A DNA stretch of 64,000 nt, taken from positions 360,889 through 424,888 of the forward strand of contig CAWKAP010000006.1 of the NCBI GenBank assembly GCA_963847675.1. The letters are read 5' to 3'. Positions within the stretch are counted from its first letter, which is position 1; the number at the start of each line of letters is the position of its first letter. Positions 28,789 to 36,858 of the stretch are shown piece by piece. The notes below the pieces were generated by a model. The model did not search any database and was not told the DNA's origin. It saw only the letters and a program-made list of their open reading frames with translations. The position numbers and the translations under genes are program-made. This stretch comes from JADJWR01 sp963847675 (GTDB lineage: Bacteria; Pseudomonadota; Gammaproteobacteria; Burkholderiales; Burkholderiaceae_F).

Positions 28789-30347
28789 GTCACGCCCGCT
28801 CGCGCGCCGAGCGCCACCCGCGCCTGCTCAGCGTCGGAGAATGGCCGCTTGACGCCGCCGATGTCCTGGGTCGCCTCGTGGCCCTTGCCGGCGATCAGCA
28901 CGATGTCGCGCGCGTCGGCCGCGGAAAGCGCATGCGCAATGGCCTGCGCGCGATCGACGATCACCTCCACGTTCGACCGCGACCGGACTCCCGCAGCCAC
29001 GTCGGCCACGATCGCGGCGGGGTCCTCGCGGCGAGGGTTGTCGGACGTGATCACCAGCCGGTCGGCGTGCCTGTCTGCCGCCGCCCCCATCGGTGCGCGC
29101 TTGCCAGGATCTCGCTCGCCGCCCGCACCAAATACAATCCACAGCCTGCCGCCGCGCGCCGCCGCCTGCGGCCGCAGCGCCAGCAGCGCCTGCTCTATCG
29201 CGTCCGCCGTGTGCGCGTAGTCGACGACGACCAACGGCTCGTCGCCACTGCTCGTGCCCACCCGCTGCATGCGGCCAGGAGGCGGAACGAGCTGCGGCGC
29301 TGCGCGGCAGGCCAGGTCCAGGTCGATCCCGCAAGCGAGTACCGCGCCGACCGCTGCCATCAGGTTCGACACGTTGAAGCTCCCCACCAGACCGAGCGCG
29401 ATCCTTTGCTCGGTGTGCCCGCACTGCAGCGTGAACTCCAGGCCCGTGGCGGTTGCGCGGATGTCGCGCGCACTGATCACTTGCGTGACTGCGGCAGCGC
29501 TGGCCGCATCGATCTCGCCGGGAGCAGTCGTGAAGCCCGTGACTCGCAGTGTCCCGCTGCGCACACGCCCCGCCAGACGTCCCGCAAGCCGGCGTCCGGC
29601 GGCATCGTCGAGATTCAGCACGGCGGCGGTCAGCGTGGGCCAGTCGAACAGCCGCGCCTTGGCCGCCTCGTACGCGGGCATGGTGCCGTGGTAGTCGAGA
29701 TGATCACGCGTCAGGTTGGTGAACACGGCGACGTCGAAGCGCATGCCGTCGACACGGCCCTGGTCCAGCCCGATCGACGACACCTCCATCGCGAGCGCGC
29801 GCGCGCCGGCATCGCGTAGCCGCAGCACTTCCCGCTGCAAGGCAATTGCATCCGGAGTCGTCAGTGCCGAATCGGCGAGCGTCTCGCCCGGAAACCCGCT
29901 GCCGACCGTCCCGAGCACCGCGCAGTGCGTGCCCGCCCGTGACAGCAACTGCGCGATCCAGAATGCGGTCGATGTCTTGCCGTTGGTACCGGTGACGCCC
30001 ACGACCTGCATCGCTTCGCTGGGCTGCCCGTAGTAGTGCGCAGCCAGCGGGCCGAGAACCCGGCGCAGGTTTCGCACCGGAAACACCGGCAGGCCGGCGT
30101 CGGCGCCGTCGAAGTGCTCGGCCTCGACCAGTGCCGCCGCCGCGCCACGCCGCTGTGCTTCCCGCAGATAGCGGCGGCCGTCGTCACCGCCTGCCACGAC
30201 GCTGGGCAAGGCGACGAAGATATCGCCGGCCACGACCCGACGGCTGTCCAGCTGCAGGTCCGCGCGAGAGCGGCCGGCGACCCCAGGTGCATTCGTACGC
30301 AGCCAGGCGAGGACGTGCGCGACCTCAGCGTATCGGGGGCCGGTCAA
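28782..30347 (-). CDS. murE: UDP-MurNAc-L-Ala-D-Glu--meso-2,6-diaminopimelate ligase
   Basis: Adds the third residue of the stem peptide (521 residues). The P-loop VGVTGTNGKTSTAFWIA is near residue 116, and FTNLTRDHLDYHGTM near 210 contains the central-domain motif. The specificity motif TSDNPRREDP near 430 has the DNPR signature that marks meso-diaminopimelate rather than lysine as substrate, as expected for a Gram-negative cell. It overlaps ftsI and murF by four and seven bases. Confidence 0.96.
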   Translation of the reverse strand: MTGPRYAEVAHVLAWLRTNAPGVAGRSRADLQLDSRRVVAGDIFVALPSVVAGGDDGRRYLREAQRRGAAAALVEAEHFDGADAGLPVFPVRNLRRVLGPLAAHYYGQPSEAMQVVGVTGTNGKTSTAFWIAQLLSRAGTHCAVLGTVGSGFPGETLADSALTTPDAIALQREVLRLRDAGARALAMEVSSIGLDQGRVDGMRFDVAVFTNLTRDHLDYHGTMPAYEAAKARLFDWPTLTAAVLNLDDAAGRRLAGRLAGRVRSGTLRVTGFTTAPGEIDAASAAAVTQVISARDIRATATGLEFTLQCGHTEQRIALGLVGSFNVSNLMAAVGAVLACGIDLDLACRAAPQLVPPPGRMQRVGTSSGDEPLVVVDYAHTADAIEQALLALRPQAAARGGRLWIVFGAGGERDPGKRAPMGAAADRHADRLVITSDNPRREDPAAIVADVAAGVRSRSNVEVIVDRAQAIAHALSAADARDIVLIAGKGHEATQDIGGVKRPFSDAEQARVALGARAGVTC

Positions 30348-32125
30348 AGCGCTCCCTCCCTTGGCTCGCGCTGACCGCGCGCCAGCACCGTCGGCGTCGC
30401 GTCCGGTGGCACCTGCAGCGTTCGCAGACTGCGCGCCGCGACTTCGGCAAAAACGGGCGCGGCCACCTGGCCGCCGTAGAACTGACCCGCGTCCGGCTCG
30501 TCGATCATCACCGCGACTACGACGCGGGGCTTCGACACCGGCGCAAAGCCGGCGAATGAAGCGACGTACTCGCTCACGTAACGGCCGTTGCGCAGCTTGC
30601 GCGAGGTGCCCGTCTTGCCGGCAACCCGGTAGCCTTCGATGCGGGCCCGCGGCGCGGTGCCTCCATTGCCCACCGCCATCTCCAGCATGCTGCGCATCGC
30701 CGCGGCGGTTTCCGGATGCAGCACCGGGATCGATGCCGGCGGCGCATCGAGCTTGACCAGGCTCAGCGGCACCAGGTCGCCATCGCGGGCAAAGACCGTG
30801 TAGGCGCGCGCGAGCTGCAGCAACGACACCGACACGCCATAGCCGTAGGCAATCGTCGCCTGCTCGATCGGTCGCCAGGAACTGGCGGGCCGAAGCCGCC
30901 CGGCGACGGCACCGATCGCCACACGTGGCGCCTGGCCGAAGCCCACCTTGGTGTACAGATCCCAGAGTGTCTCGGCCGGCAGGTCCAGCGCGATCTTCGC
31001 CGTGCCGACGTTGCTCGATTTGGCCACCACTTCCGCTACGGTGAGCAGCCCGTGGGGGTGCGCGTCACCGATCGTGCGGCCGCCGATGGTCAGCTTGCCG
31101 GGCGCCGTCTGGATGTGCTGCTGCGGCGACACCTTGCCCGCCTCGATGGCAGCGGCGACCGAGAACGGTTTCATCGTCGAGCCCGGCTCGAACGTATCGG
31201 TCAGCACGCGATTGCGCACCGCCGACTTCTGCCATTGGTCGCGACTGTTCGGATCGAAGCTCGGCCAGTTGGCCAGCGCCAGGATTTCGCCGGTGCCGGC
31301 GTCGAGGACGATCACCGCGCCCGCCTTCGCCTTGTTCGTCTCGACGGCGCCCTTCAGCGCACTGAACGCGATGAACTGAATGCGGCTGTCGATCGACAGC
31401 CGAACGTCGCTGCCATCGGCAGGCGCAAGCAGCCAGTCCTCCTCGACCACGTTGCCGAGCCGATCCTTGATCACGCGCCGGCTGCCGGTACGGGCAGCCA
31501 GTACCGCGTCCCAGGCAAGCTCGACGCCCTCCTGTCCGCGATCCTCCACGTTCGTGAAGCCGGTCACGTGCGCGACCGCCGGGCCTTCCGGATAGTGGCG
31601 TTTGAACTCGGGGCTCTGATGGATGCCCGCCAGCTTCAGCGCCTGCACCTTCTGCGCCACCTCCATGTCGACCTGCCGGCGCAGGAAGGTGAACTTGCGG
31701 TCATCGCCGGCAAGCCTGCGCTTGACTTCCGCCAGCGGCATCTGCAGCAGCCGCGCAAGCTGCGCCAGTTGCTCCGTGCCGGCGTCGACATCGTCCGGTA
31801 TCGCCCAGACGGCCCGCGCCGGCACCGACGCGGCGAGCACGACGCCGTTGCGGTCGAGCACCTTGCCTCGCGTGCCGGGCACATCGAGCGTGCGTGCGTA
31901 CCGGACCTCGCCCTGACGCTGCAGGAAATTCGTTCCCCCGCCGCCCTGGAGGTAGACGGCGCGGATGCCGAGCGCGAGAAAGCCCACGAACAGCATCAAC
32001 AGCAGGGCGCGCGACCGCCATGCCGGAAGCCTGACGACCAGCAGCGGATTGGCCGAGTAAGAGACTCGTGCCGCGCGCGACTTCGCACCGCCGGCACCGC
32101 GACGGGAGCCGAGGGCCGTGATCAT
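30344..32125 (-). CDS. ftsI: Septal transpeptidase FtsI (PBP3)
   Basis: A class B penicillin-binding protein that cross-links septal peptidoglycan (593 residues). There is a short cytoplasmic tail, one membrane segment near 38-58, a pedestal domain (about 70-230) and the transpeptidase domain. Its active-site triad is complete: FEPGSTMKPFS (catalytic Ser near 317), SSNVGTAKIA near 370, and the KTGTSRKL box near 505. FtsW and FtsL, its partners, are in the same operon. It overlaps ftsL and murE by four bases. Confidence 0.96.
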   Translation of the reverse strand: MITALGSRRGAGGAKSRAARVSYSANPLLVVRLPAWRSRALLLMLFVGFLALGIRAVYLQGGGGTNFLQRQGEVRYARTLDVPGTRGKVLDRNGVVLAASVPARAVWAIPDDVDAGTEQLAQLARLLQMPLAEVKRRLAGDDRKFTFLRRQVDMEVAQKVQALKLAGIHQSPEFKRHYPEGPAVAHVTGFTNVEDRGQEGVELAWDAVLAARTGSRRVIKDRLGNVVEEDWLLAPADGSDVRLSIDSRIQFIAFSALKGAVETNKAKAGAVIVLDAGTGEILALANWPSFDPNSRDQWQKSAVRNRVLTDTFEPGSTMKPFSVAAAIEAGKVSPQQHIQTAPGKLTIGGRTIGDAHPHGLLTVAEVVAKSSNVGTAKIALDLPAETLWDLYTKVGFGQAPRVAIGAVAGRLRPASSWRPIEQATIAYGYGVSVSLLQLARAYTVFARDGDLVPLSLVKLDAPPASIPVLHPETAAAMRSMLEMAVGNGGTAPRARIEGYRVAGKTGTSRKLRNGRYVSEYVASFAGFAPVSKPRVVVAVMIDEPDAGQFYGGQVAAPVFAEVAARSLRTLQVPPDATPTVLARGQREPREGAL

Positions 32126-32448
32126 CGCCGCACCTCACCCGACGCCGCCGCTGCGACATCCACGGAGGCCGCCTCAGGCAGGAACACGGTCTGCTTGCTG
32201 TCTGTCGGCCGCAAGCCGAGGTTCCGTGCCGCAGCGGCCACCGCAGCGGGCTGCGCTGCCTTGCCCAGATCGACACGCAGCCGGTTGCCATCCGCCTCGA
32301 GTTCCTTCGTCTGCGTCTGCAGCCGGCCCAGTTCGACGAACAGGCCGCGCGCCCGGTGCTGCGAAGTAACCAGCGACAGACAGGCGAGGACGAGTAACAG
32401 TGCCAGCACGCCGATTGCCGCAGTGGCGTTTACCGTTCTCCCGTTCAT
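32122..32448 (-). CDS. ftsL: Cell division protein FtsL
   Basis: A small bitopic divisome protein (108 residues) that forms a coiled coil with FtsB and helps activate FtsWI. One membrane segment spans about residues 10-28. A heptad-rich helix follows at about 32-65 (LFVELGRLQTQTKELEADGN), then the conserved stretch ARNLGLRPTDSKQTVFL near 75. An alanine-rich tail ends the protein. Sequence conservation in this family is low, so identification also rests on the position between rsmH and ftsI. Confidence 0.9.
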   Translation of the reverse strand: MNGRTVNATAAIGVLALLLVLACLSLVTSQHRARGLFVELGRLQTQTKELEADGNRLRVDLGKAAQPAAVAAAARNLGLRPTDSKQTVFLPEAASVDVAAAASGEVRR

Positions 32449-33416
32449 GGCGCACGCTCCGAACCAAGCGGTGCGTCCGTGCGCTCGGCGACCCGCATCA
32501 CAGCCGAACGCGCGCGGGGATTTGCTGCCACTTCGGCCGCATCGGGCTTCACGCGCGCAACGCGCCGCAGCCTCGGCTGCGGCACTTCGCTTGCCCTTAG
32601 CGGCAACCGCCGCAGCGCCTGCTCCGGACGCGCATGCGCTTCGATGAAACGCTTCACCAGTCGGTCCTCGAGCGAGTGGAAGCTGATCACGACCAGCCGG
32701 CCGGAGGGGGCGAGCAATGAGATCGCCTGCTCGAGCACTAGCGCCAGCTCCTCGAGTTCCTGATTGACGTGAATCCGTACAGCCTGAAACGTCCTCGTGG
32801 CTGGATGCTGGGCCGCATCCCGGCGGCTGCGGACGGGGATTGCGCCGGCAACGACTTCGGCCAGGTCCGCAGTCGTGGCGACGGACCGCCCTGCCTCGCG
32901 GCGAGCCACAATCGCCTTTGCAATCGGTGCAGCAAACCGCTCTTCGCCGTATTCACGAATCACTCGCGTCAGTTCTTGGAAGGTCGCTGAAGCCAACCAT
33001 TCGGCAGCGGTGACGCCGTCGCTGGTGTCCATCCGCATGTCCAGCGGCGCATCGGCGCGCCAGGAGAAGCCGCGAGCCGCCTCGTCGATCTGCGGCGAAG
33101 ACACGCCCAGGTCGAGCAGCAGCCCTTGCACCCTCGTCACGCCAAGAGCCGCCAGCGTCGCCGACAGACGTGAAAATCGCGTGTGGACAAAGTGAAATCG
33201 CAAATCGACGATTGCAGCAGCAGCCGCCGCCGCTTGCGGATCGCGGTCCAGCGCGATCAGCCGTCCTTGCCGCGAAAGCCTGTCGAGAATCCGCCTCGAA
33301 TGGCCGCCGCGACCGAACGTCGCATCGACATAAACGCCGTCCGGATCCGTCACCAGGTAATCGGTTGCCGGCGCCGCCAGCACGGTCAGATGCGCCGCCG
33401 GCGCGTTTGAAGGCAC
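32445..33416 (-). CDS. rsmH: 16S rRNA (cytosine(1402)-N(4))-methyltransferase
   Basis: An SAM-dependent methyltransferase (MraW) acting on C1402 in the decoding centre of 16S rRNA (323 residues). The SAM-binding motif VYVDATFGRGGHSR is near residue 28, LLLDLGVSSPQIDEAARGFSW near 100 is split across the second conserved motif, and the late motifs VISFHSLEDRLVKRF near 245 and PNPRARSAVMRVAER (as ANPRARSAVMR) near 300 are present. It overlaps ftsL and follows mraZ by 17 bp. Confidence 0.95.
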   Translation of the reverse strand: MPSNAPAAHLTVLAAPATDYLVTDPDGVYVDATFGRGGHSRRILDRLSRQGRLIALDRDPQAAAAAAAIVDLRFHFVHTRFSRLSATLAALGVTRVQGLLLDLGVSSPQIDEAARGFSWRADAPLDMRMDTSDGVTAAEWLASATFQELTRVIREYGEERFAAPIAKAIVARREAGRSVATTADLAEVVAGAIPVRSRRDAAQHPATRTFQAVRIHVNQELEELALVLEQAISLLAPSGRLVVISFHSLEDRLVKRFIEAHARPEQALRRLPLRASEVPQPRLRRVARVKPDAAEVAANPRARSAVMRVAERTDAPLGSERAP

Positions 33417-33433
33417 GGCCAGCGCCCACTCGC

Positions 33434-33877
33434 TCAGACCGAGAAGTCATCAGCGGCGTCGAGGCCGCCTTCGGCGAGTTGTTTCTTCTCGATCTCGTCC
33501 ATCCGCATGGGCTCCCACAATTCGAAGTGTTCGCCGACGCCGGACAGGAAAGCGTCCCGCTCCAGACCGGCCGCCGCCCGTAGTTCGGGGGCGATCAGGA
33601 TGCGACCCGAGTTATCGAGTTCCAGGTCTACGGCACTGCCGATCAGGATCCGCTGCAGCACGCGACGCGAGTGGGGCAGCCGCGCAAGTTCGGCCCGCTT
33701 TTGCTCCCAGCGCGGACGCGGATAGAGCAACAGACAGCCGTCGGGATGCCGGGTCAGGGTCACGCGCCCGTCGCATTGCGCGACGAGCGCGTCGCGATGC
33801 CGGGCCGGCACCGAAATCCGCCCCTTCGCGTCCAGCGTCAGCTTCGACAGCCCCTGGTACAAGTCCCCGCCCCGCAT
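33434..33877 (-). CDS. mraZ: Transcriptional regulator MraZ
   Basis: A ring-forming DNA-binding repressor of the dcw operon (147 residues from the ATG at 33877). It has two SpoVT/AbrB-like halves; the first contains KLTLDAKGRISVPARHRD near residue 12 and the second DNSGRILIAPELRAAAGLE near 88, both with the DxxGR signature. A start at 33934 is open in frame but would add 19 residues not seen in the family. Three matching operator boxes lie upstream, so autoregulation is very likely. Confidence 0.95.
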   Translation of the reverse strand: MRGGDLYQGLSKLTLDAKGRISVPARHRDALVAQCDGRVTLTRHPDGCLLLYPRPRWEQKRAELARLPHSRRVLQRILIGSAVDLELDNSGRILIAPELRAAAGLERDAFLSGVGEHFELWEPMRMDEIEKKQLAEGGLDAADDFSV

Positions 33878-33938
33878 CGGCTGTGAGAACGCGCCTCGGG
33901 CCGGCCCACATCCGCCCGAGACTAGTGGAGGCACTCTG

Positions 33939-33963
33939 CTCCACTATTTCCCACATTTCTCCA
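33939..33963 (-). promoter_or_regulatory. MraZ operator: three direct TGGRN boxes
   Basis: On the minus strand there are three pentamers, TGGAG, TGGGA and TGGAG, separated by exactly five bases (period 10 bp). This is the arrangement known for MraZ binding sites (TGGGN boxes with 5-nt spacers). They lie just downstream of the predicted -10 element, around the likely transcription start, where a bound MraZ ring would block the operon. Confidence 0.8.
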
Positions 33964-33970
33964 CAGCGCG

Positions 33971-34000
33971 ACTGTAGTTCAGGCCACGCAGAGGGGTCAA
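33971..34000 (-). promoter_or_regulatory. Sigma-70-type promoter of the dcw operon
   Basis: On the minus strand a -35 element TTGACC (34000-33995) is followed after 18 bp by a -10 element TACAGT (33976-33971). An A-rich stretch (AAGAAAAAA, about 34013-34021) lies upstream of the -35 box like an UP element. The MraZ boxes begin eight bases downstream of the -10 box. Confidence 0.65.
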
Positions 34001-34004
34001 GGCG

Positions 34005-34223
34005 TGGTTCGATTTTTTCTTAATTACAACAATGACTTACTCATCAGGGCTCAGATGCTTCTCGACAAATCTTTATCGAATGAAAGAGATACAAGTCAAA
34101 GTGGAAGTGGCTTCTTAGAAAACCACCACTCTGCTCGCCAGCACGACACACGGGGACTCAGATTTGGCGCCGAACAGATGGCGCGGCGGCGAGGGCGACG
34201 GCGCCAAAAACCAGATCACGAGG
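34005..34223. other. Non-coding low-GC spacer between rnpB terminator and dcw promoter
   Basis: About 220 bp with no gene that I can support. The part 34021-34080 has 22 G/C of 60 by direct count and the next 60 have 27, far below the rest of the window. An open plus-strand frame (34004-34351) runs through the rnpB terminator and gene and has no family character, so it is not called. The left end probably serves as the UP region of the dcw promoter. Confidence 0.6.
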
Positions 34224-34275
34224 AGAAAAGAGGGACCCGACAGGGGCCGCATTGGCCGCGGCCCTCTTGGGTCCC
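34224..34275 (-). terminator. Rho-independent terminator of rnpB
   Basis: On the minus strand GGGACCC pairs with GGGTCCC (outer stem), and inside it GGGCCGC pairs with GCGGCCC. The outer stem is followed by TCTTTTCTCC. It starts just after the 3' end of the RNase P RNA, so it is a strong intrinsic terminator for it. Confidence 0.85.
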
Positions 34276-34282
34276 GGCAGGA

Positions 34283-34608
34283 AGTGCAAAGTCCGCCTGT
34301 ACGCCGGATTCTGTACAACGGGTCGCCCCGCTGTGGCGATCATTCGTCTAGGCGCGCACTCGCGTGCGCGCTCGAGCCACCTACCCGCAGCCTCCCCGAG
34401 CAGGATCGCCGGCTGCCTATTTGGTGTTGCTGCGCGTAGAGATTGCCCGTTTCACCCGACCCGGCATCGCAATGCCGGGCCGACTCGTCTCTGTTGCTCT
34501 GATCCTCACCTTACGGTGGACAGGTGTTACCTGCTACGCCGCTCTGCGCAGTCCGGACGTTCCTCTCGTGACGCGAGGCCACCAGCGATCGCCCGGCGGA
34601 CTTTGCCT
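34283..34608 (-). ncRNA. rnpB: RNase P RNA, bacterial class A
   Basis: The catalytic RNA of RNase P, which matures tRNA 5' ends. Recognised by its ordered conserved elements on the minus strand: GAGGAACGTCCGGAC (CR-I), CAGGTAACACCTG, AACAGAGACGAGTC, GGTGAAACGGGCAATCTC, ACACCAAATAGGCAGCC, GAGGCTGCGGGTAGG and CTAGACGAATGATCGCC near the 3' end (CR-V). The two ends form a perfect 12-bp P1 helix, GCAAAGTCCGCC (34606-34595) with GGCGGACTTTGC (34297-34286). It has its own promoter and terminator. Ends are set by P1 and the promoter and may be off by a few bases. Confidence 0.95.
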
Positions 34609-34613
34609 GACTG

Positions 34614-34642
34614 AATGTAGGGACGATGTCGCCGCCGCGCAA
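34614..34642 (-). promoter_or_regulatory. Promoter of rnpB
   Basis: On the minus strand TTGCGC (34642-34637) and TACATT (34619-34614) are separated by 17 bp. The expected start about seven bases downstream falls at the first base of the P1 helix. The promoter lies just after the stop codon of the HD-GYP gene. Confidence 0.55.
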
Positions 34643-34673
34643 GCCGCAGCGGCAGTGCCGCAAGAAGATGCGC

Positions 34674-36557
34674 TCAGCGGCGCACGTCGAAGCTGATGTT
34701 CACGCCGGCGCCGTCTTCACCCTTGAGCGCACGGGCGATCTTCGCGCGCGCCTGGATGAACGGCGAGTTCTTCGCTTCGGCGCCGAGGAACTCGTCGAGG
34801 TCGCCGACTTCGCGCTGCAGGCGCGGCACGAGCTGCATGAACAGGTCGGTGACGTCCGGATCGAACTGCACGCCGCGCAGCGTGCGGATCTCGTGCATCG
34901 CCTGCGACACCGGCCAGGCGGGCTTGTACGGGCGGATGTGCGTCAGCGCGTCGAAGACGTCGACGATCGCCGTGATCCGCGCCGCAATGGGAATCCCGGT
35001 GCCCGTAAGGCGGTGCGGGTACCCCTTGCCGTTCCACCACTCGTGATGATGGCGGGCGATTTCCTCCGCAACGTGCATCTGCGGGATATCCGACTTGGCC
35101 AGCAGTTCGGCGCCGGCCAGCGTGTGCTGCTGCATGATTTCGCGCTCGCCGTCCGTCAGACGGCCGGGCTTGAGCAGTATCGAATCGGGCACCGCCAGCT
35201 TGCCGATGTCGTGCATGCGCGCCGCGAGGTCGATCATGAAGCACACGTCGTCCTCGAGGCCGTAGTCGCGGGCCAGGATCGAAGCCAGCCGGCCGACCCG
35301 GTAGCAGTGCTCACCGGTCGTGTCGTCGTGCAGTTCGGCCGCAACCGACTGCTGCTCCAGCATCGCGATGCGCGACTTCATAAGTTCGCGTTCGCCGAGC
35401 TGCACGCGCAGAACTGAGCGCCGCGAGTCGAGTTCGCCGTCGGCAGCCTGCTGCATGTCGAGGCTGATGCGCGAGCGCTCGACCTGCTCGAGGTGGCGGT
35501 GGTGGTGCATCAGCACCTGCTGCTGCTTGGCCTCGCGATTGAGGTTCAGCAGTTCCTGCAGGTAGACGATTGCGACGTCCGGCTGGCCGGCCTGCTCGTA
35601 GCCCTTGACGGCCGCGGTAAGCGCCTCACGAAGAAATTCTTTTGGCCCGCCACGAGCGTTGCTAAGCCCGTTCTTCAGTCGGGTCAGCCCAATGTCGGCC
35701 AAACCCGCGCGCACTTCGGTCTGACCTTCAGCAAGCAACGCACGGAACTGCGCCCGCGGCTGGTTCAGCCGCTCCGCGAACAACTTCGCAAGTTGCACGT
35801 GTTCCTGTGCGCCCCGAATGTCGTCGATCTCGAGCAGCAATTCGGCCAAATGTGCCTCGGCCGAAACGCGATAGCTGCAGAGGTCTACATCCTGAGGATT
35901 TGCGAGAAGCTCTATGGCCCGGCGCGCAGCCGCGATTCCCTGGCGGACATCATGCACACGAAGGCACGCCTGCGCCGTATTCGTCAGCGCTGCACAAACC
36001 ACTAGCTGTCGCGCAGCACCGTCACCCGGGAAGGCCAGTGCCTGGTCATAACAACGCGTCGCATCGGCGTATTGCCCCGCATATTGAAGCGAAAGACCGA
36101 GGTTGTTCCATACGGCGGCCTGCGCAGTGGTATCTCCTAGAGCGCTCGCGACGTCCAGTGCCTCGGCGTAGTTCTCAACAGCGGACGGAAGGTTTCCAGT
36201 CTCCCCGTTCATGACGCCGTGGAACGTTGCCGCTCGCCGGATCAGGCCGAGATCGCCGAGAGCGCGGGCTCCGGCGAGAGCATGCGCCGCCGGCGTCACT
36301 CCCGCCTGAGCCCGGGCGGCGTTGTAGTGTCGATGGGCTATCAGGAGCAGCGCCTCGATTCCCTCGGAGGAGAGTTGCTGCGGCGCCAACTCGCACAATG
36401 CCGCTTGGGCATCAGCGAAGGACTGAGTCGCGGTCTGTCCTGCGTCCGACAACGTTGCGCGGAGCCGCGCCCGCCAGTTAGCTTGGAGGTGGCTGGATTC
36501 TGCTGAATCAGCCAACGCAGGCATGCCGTTCGGAAGGACCGGAAGAGAAGCTCCCAT
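34674..36557 (-). CDS. TPR-containing HD-GYP domain protein (cyclic-di-GMP phosphodiesterase)
   Basis: A 627-residue cytoplasmic protein without signal peptide or membrane segment. Residues about 60-345 are helical repeats of the TPR type, clearest in NLGLSLQYAGQYADATRCYDQAL near 170. A coiled linker spans about 345-400. The C-terminal HD-GYP domain (about 405-590) keeps its metal and signature residues: GEHCYRVGRLA, MHDIGKLAVPD, HHHEWWNGKGYP and DVFDALTHIRPYK. An intact set predicts hydrolysis of c-di-GMP. Input would come through the TPR domain. The ATG at 36557 has a TATAAG about 16 bases upstream but no clear ribosome-binding site; ATG at 36524 is an alternative. The gene is divergent from the double-glycine peptide gene. 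Confidence 0.88.
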   Translation of the reverse strand: MGASLPVLPNGMPALADSAESSHLQANWRARLRATLSDAGQTATQSFADAQAALCELAPQQLSSEGIEALLLIAHRHYNAARAQAGVTPAAHALAGARALGDLGLIRRAATFHGVMNGETGNLPSAVENYAEALDVASALGDTTAQAAVWNNLGLSLQYAGQYADATRCYDQALAFPGDGAARQLVVCAALTNTAQACLRVHDVRQGIAAARRAIELLANPQDVDLCSYRVSAEAHLAELLLEIDDIRGAQEHVQLAKLFAERLNQPRAQFRALLAEGQTEVRAGLADIGLTRLKNGLSNARGGPKEFLREALTAAVKGYEQAGQPDVAIVYLQELLNLNREAKQQQVLMHHHRHLEQVERSRISLDMQQAADGELDSRRSVLRVQLGERELMKSRIAMLEQQSVAAELHDDTTGEHCYRVGRLASILARDYGLEDDVCFMIDLAARMHDIGKLAVPDSILLKPGRLTDGEREIMQQHTLAGAELLAKSDIPQMHVAEEIARHHHEWWNGKGYPHRLTGTGIPIAARITAIVDVFDALTHIRPYKPAWPVSQAMHEIRTLRGVQFDPDVTDLFMQLVPRLQREVGDLDEFLGAEAKNSPFIQARAKIARALKGEDGAGVNISFDVRR

Positions 36558-36712
36558 ACCGTATTTATGCTACTTATACCCGTCACGCGGTATCGCCCAT
36601 TCGGGCTACCGGCGGCTGAGCGCTTGCTCACTTCTGCCGGAAACTCCTTCCCGAGGTTGTCTTTTCGGCAGCCGTCGTAGAAGTGACTATCTTTCTGAGG
36701 CAGGGGGTTGCT

Positions 36713-36814
36713 ATGGACACCACAGTCGTTGAGACCGTTGTTGAGGTTCAGGAACTTACGCTGGCCGAATTGGCGCAAGTGGGTGGCGGTTTGGGCGATG
36801 CAGTGCTGATCTGA
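36713..36814 (+). CDS. 33-residue peptide precursor with double-glycine leader
   Basis: A small gene that conventional annotation could miss: ATG at 36713, TGA at 36812, 33 residues. A good ribosome-binding region GAGGCAGGGGG ends six bases before the ATG. Residues 14-25 (ELTLAELAQVGG) fit the double-glycine leader pattern LxxxELxxVxGG used by C39 peptidase-containing ABC exporters. Cleavage after Gly25 or Gly26 would leave GLGDAVLI or LGDAVLI. The N-terminal half is acidic and valine-rich. A strong intrinsic terminator follows at once, so it is a complete monocistronic unit. An imperfect inverted repeat (36634-36643 with 36662-36671) precedes it. No exporter gene is in the window. It could be a signal peptide, a microcin-like peptide or a modified-peptide precursor; function is unknown. 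Confidence 0.7.
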   Translation: MDTTVVETVVEVQELTLAELAQVGGGLGDAVLI

Positions 36815-36834
36815 CCTAGGCCTCATCAAGGAAG

Positions 36835-36858
36835 ACCGGGCTTCGCCCGGTTTTTTTT
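36835..36858 (+). terminator. Rho-independent terminator of the small peptide gene
   Basis: The stem ACCGGGC/GCCCGGT with a TTC loop is followed by eight T. It begins 20 bases after the stop codon of the 33-residue peptide and has no other gene to serve on that strand. Confidence 0.9.

Noticed and set aside
33957..33965. A DnaA-box-like TTCTCCACA near mraZ
   Set aside because: It is a single imperfect match that is fully explained as one of the three evenly spaced MraZ boxes, and there is no dnaA/dnaN context or cluster of boxes.
34004..34351. A 115-codon plus-strand frame
   Set aside because: It crosses the rnpB terminator and the 3' part of the RNase P RNA gene on the other strand and shows no family features.
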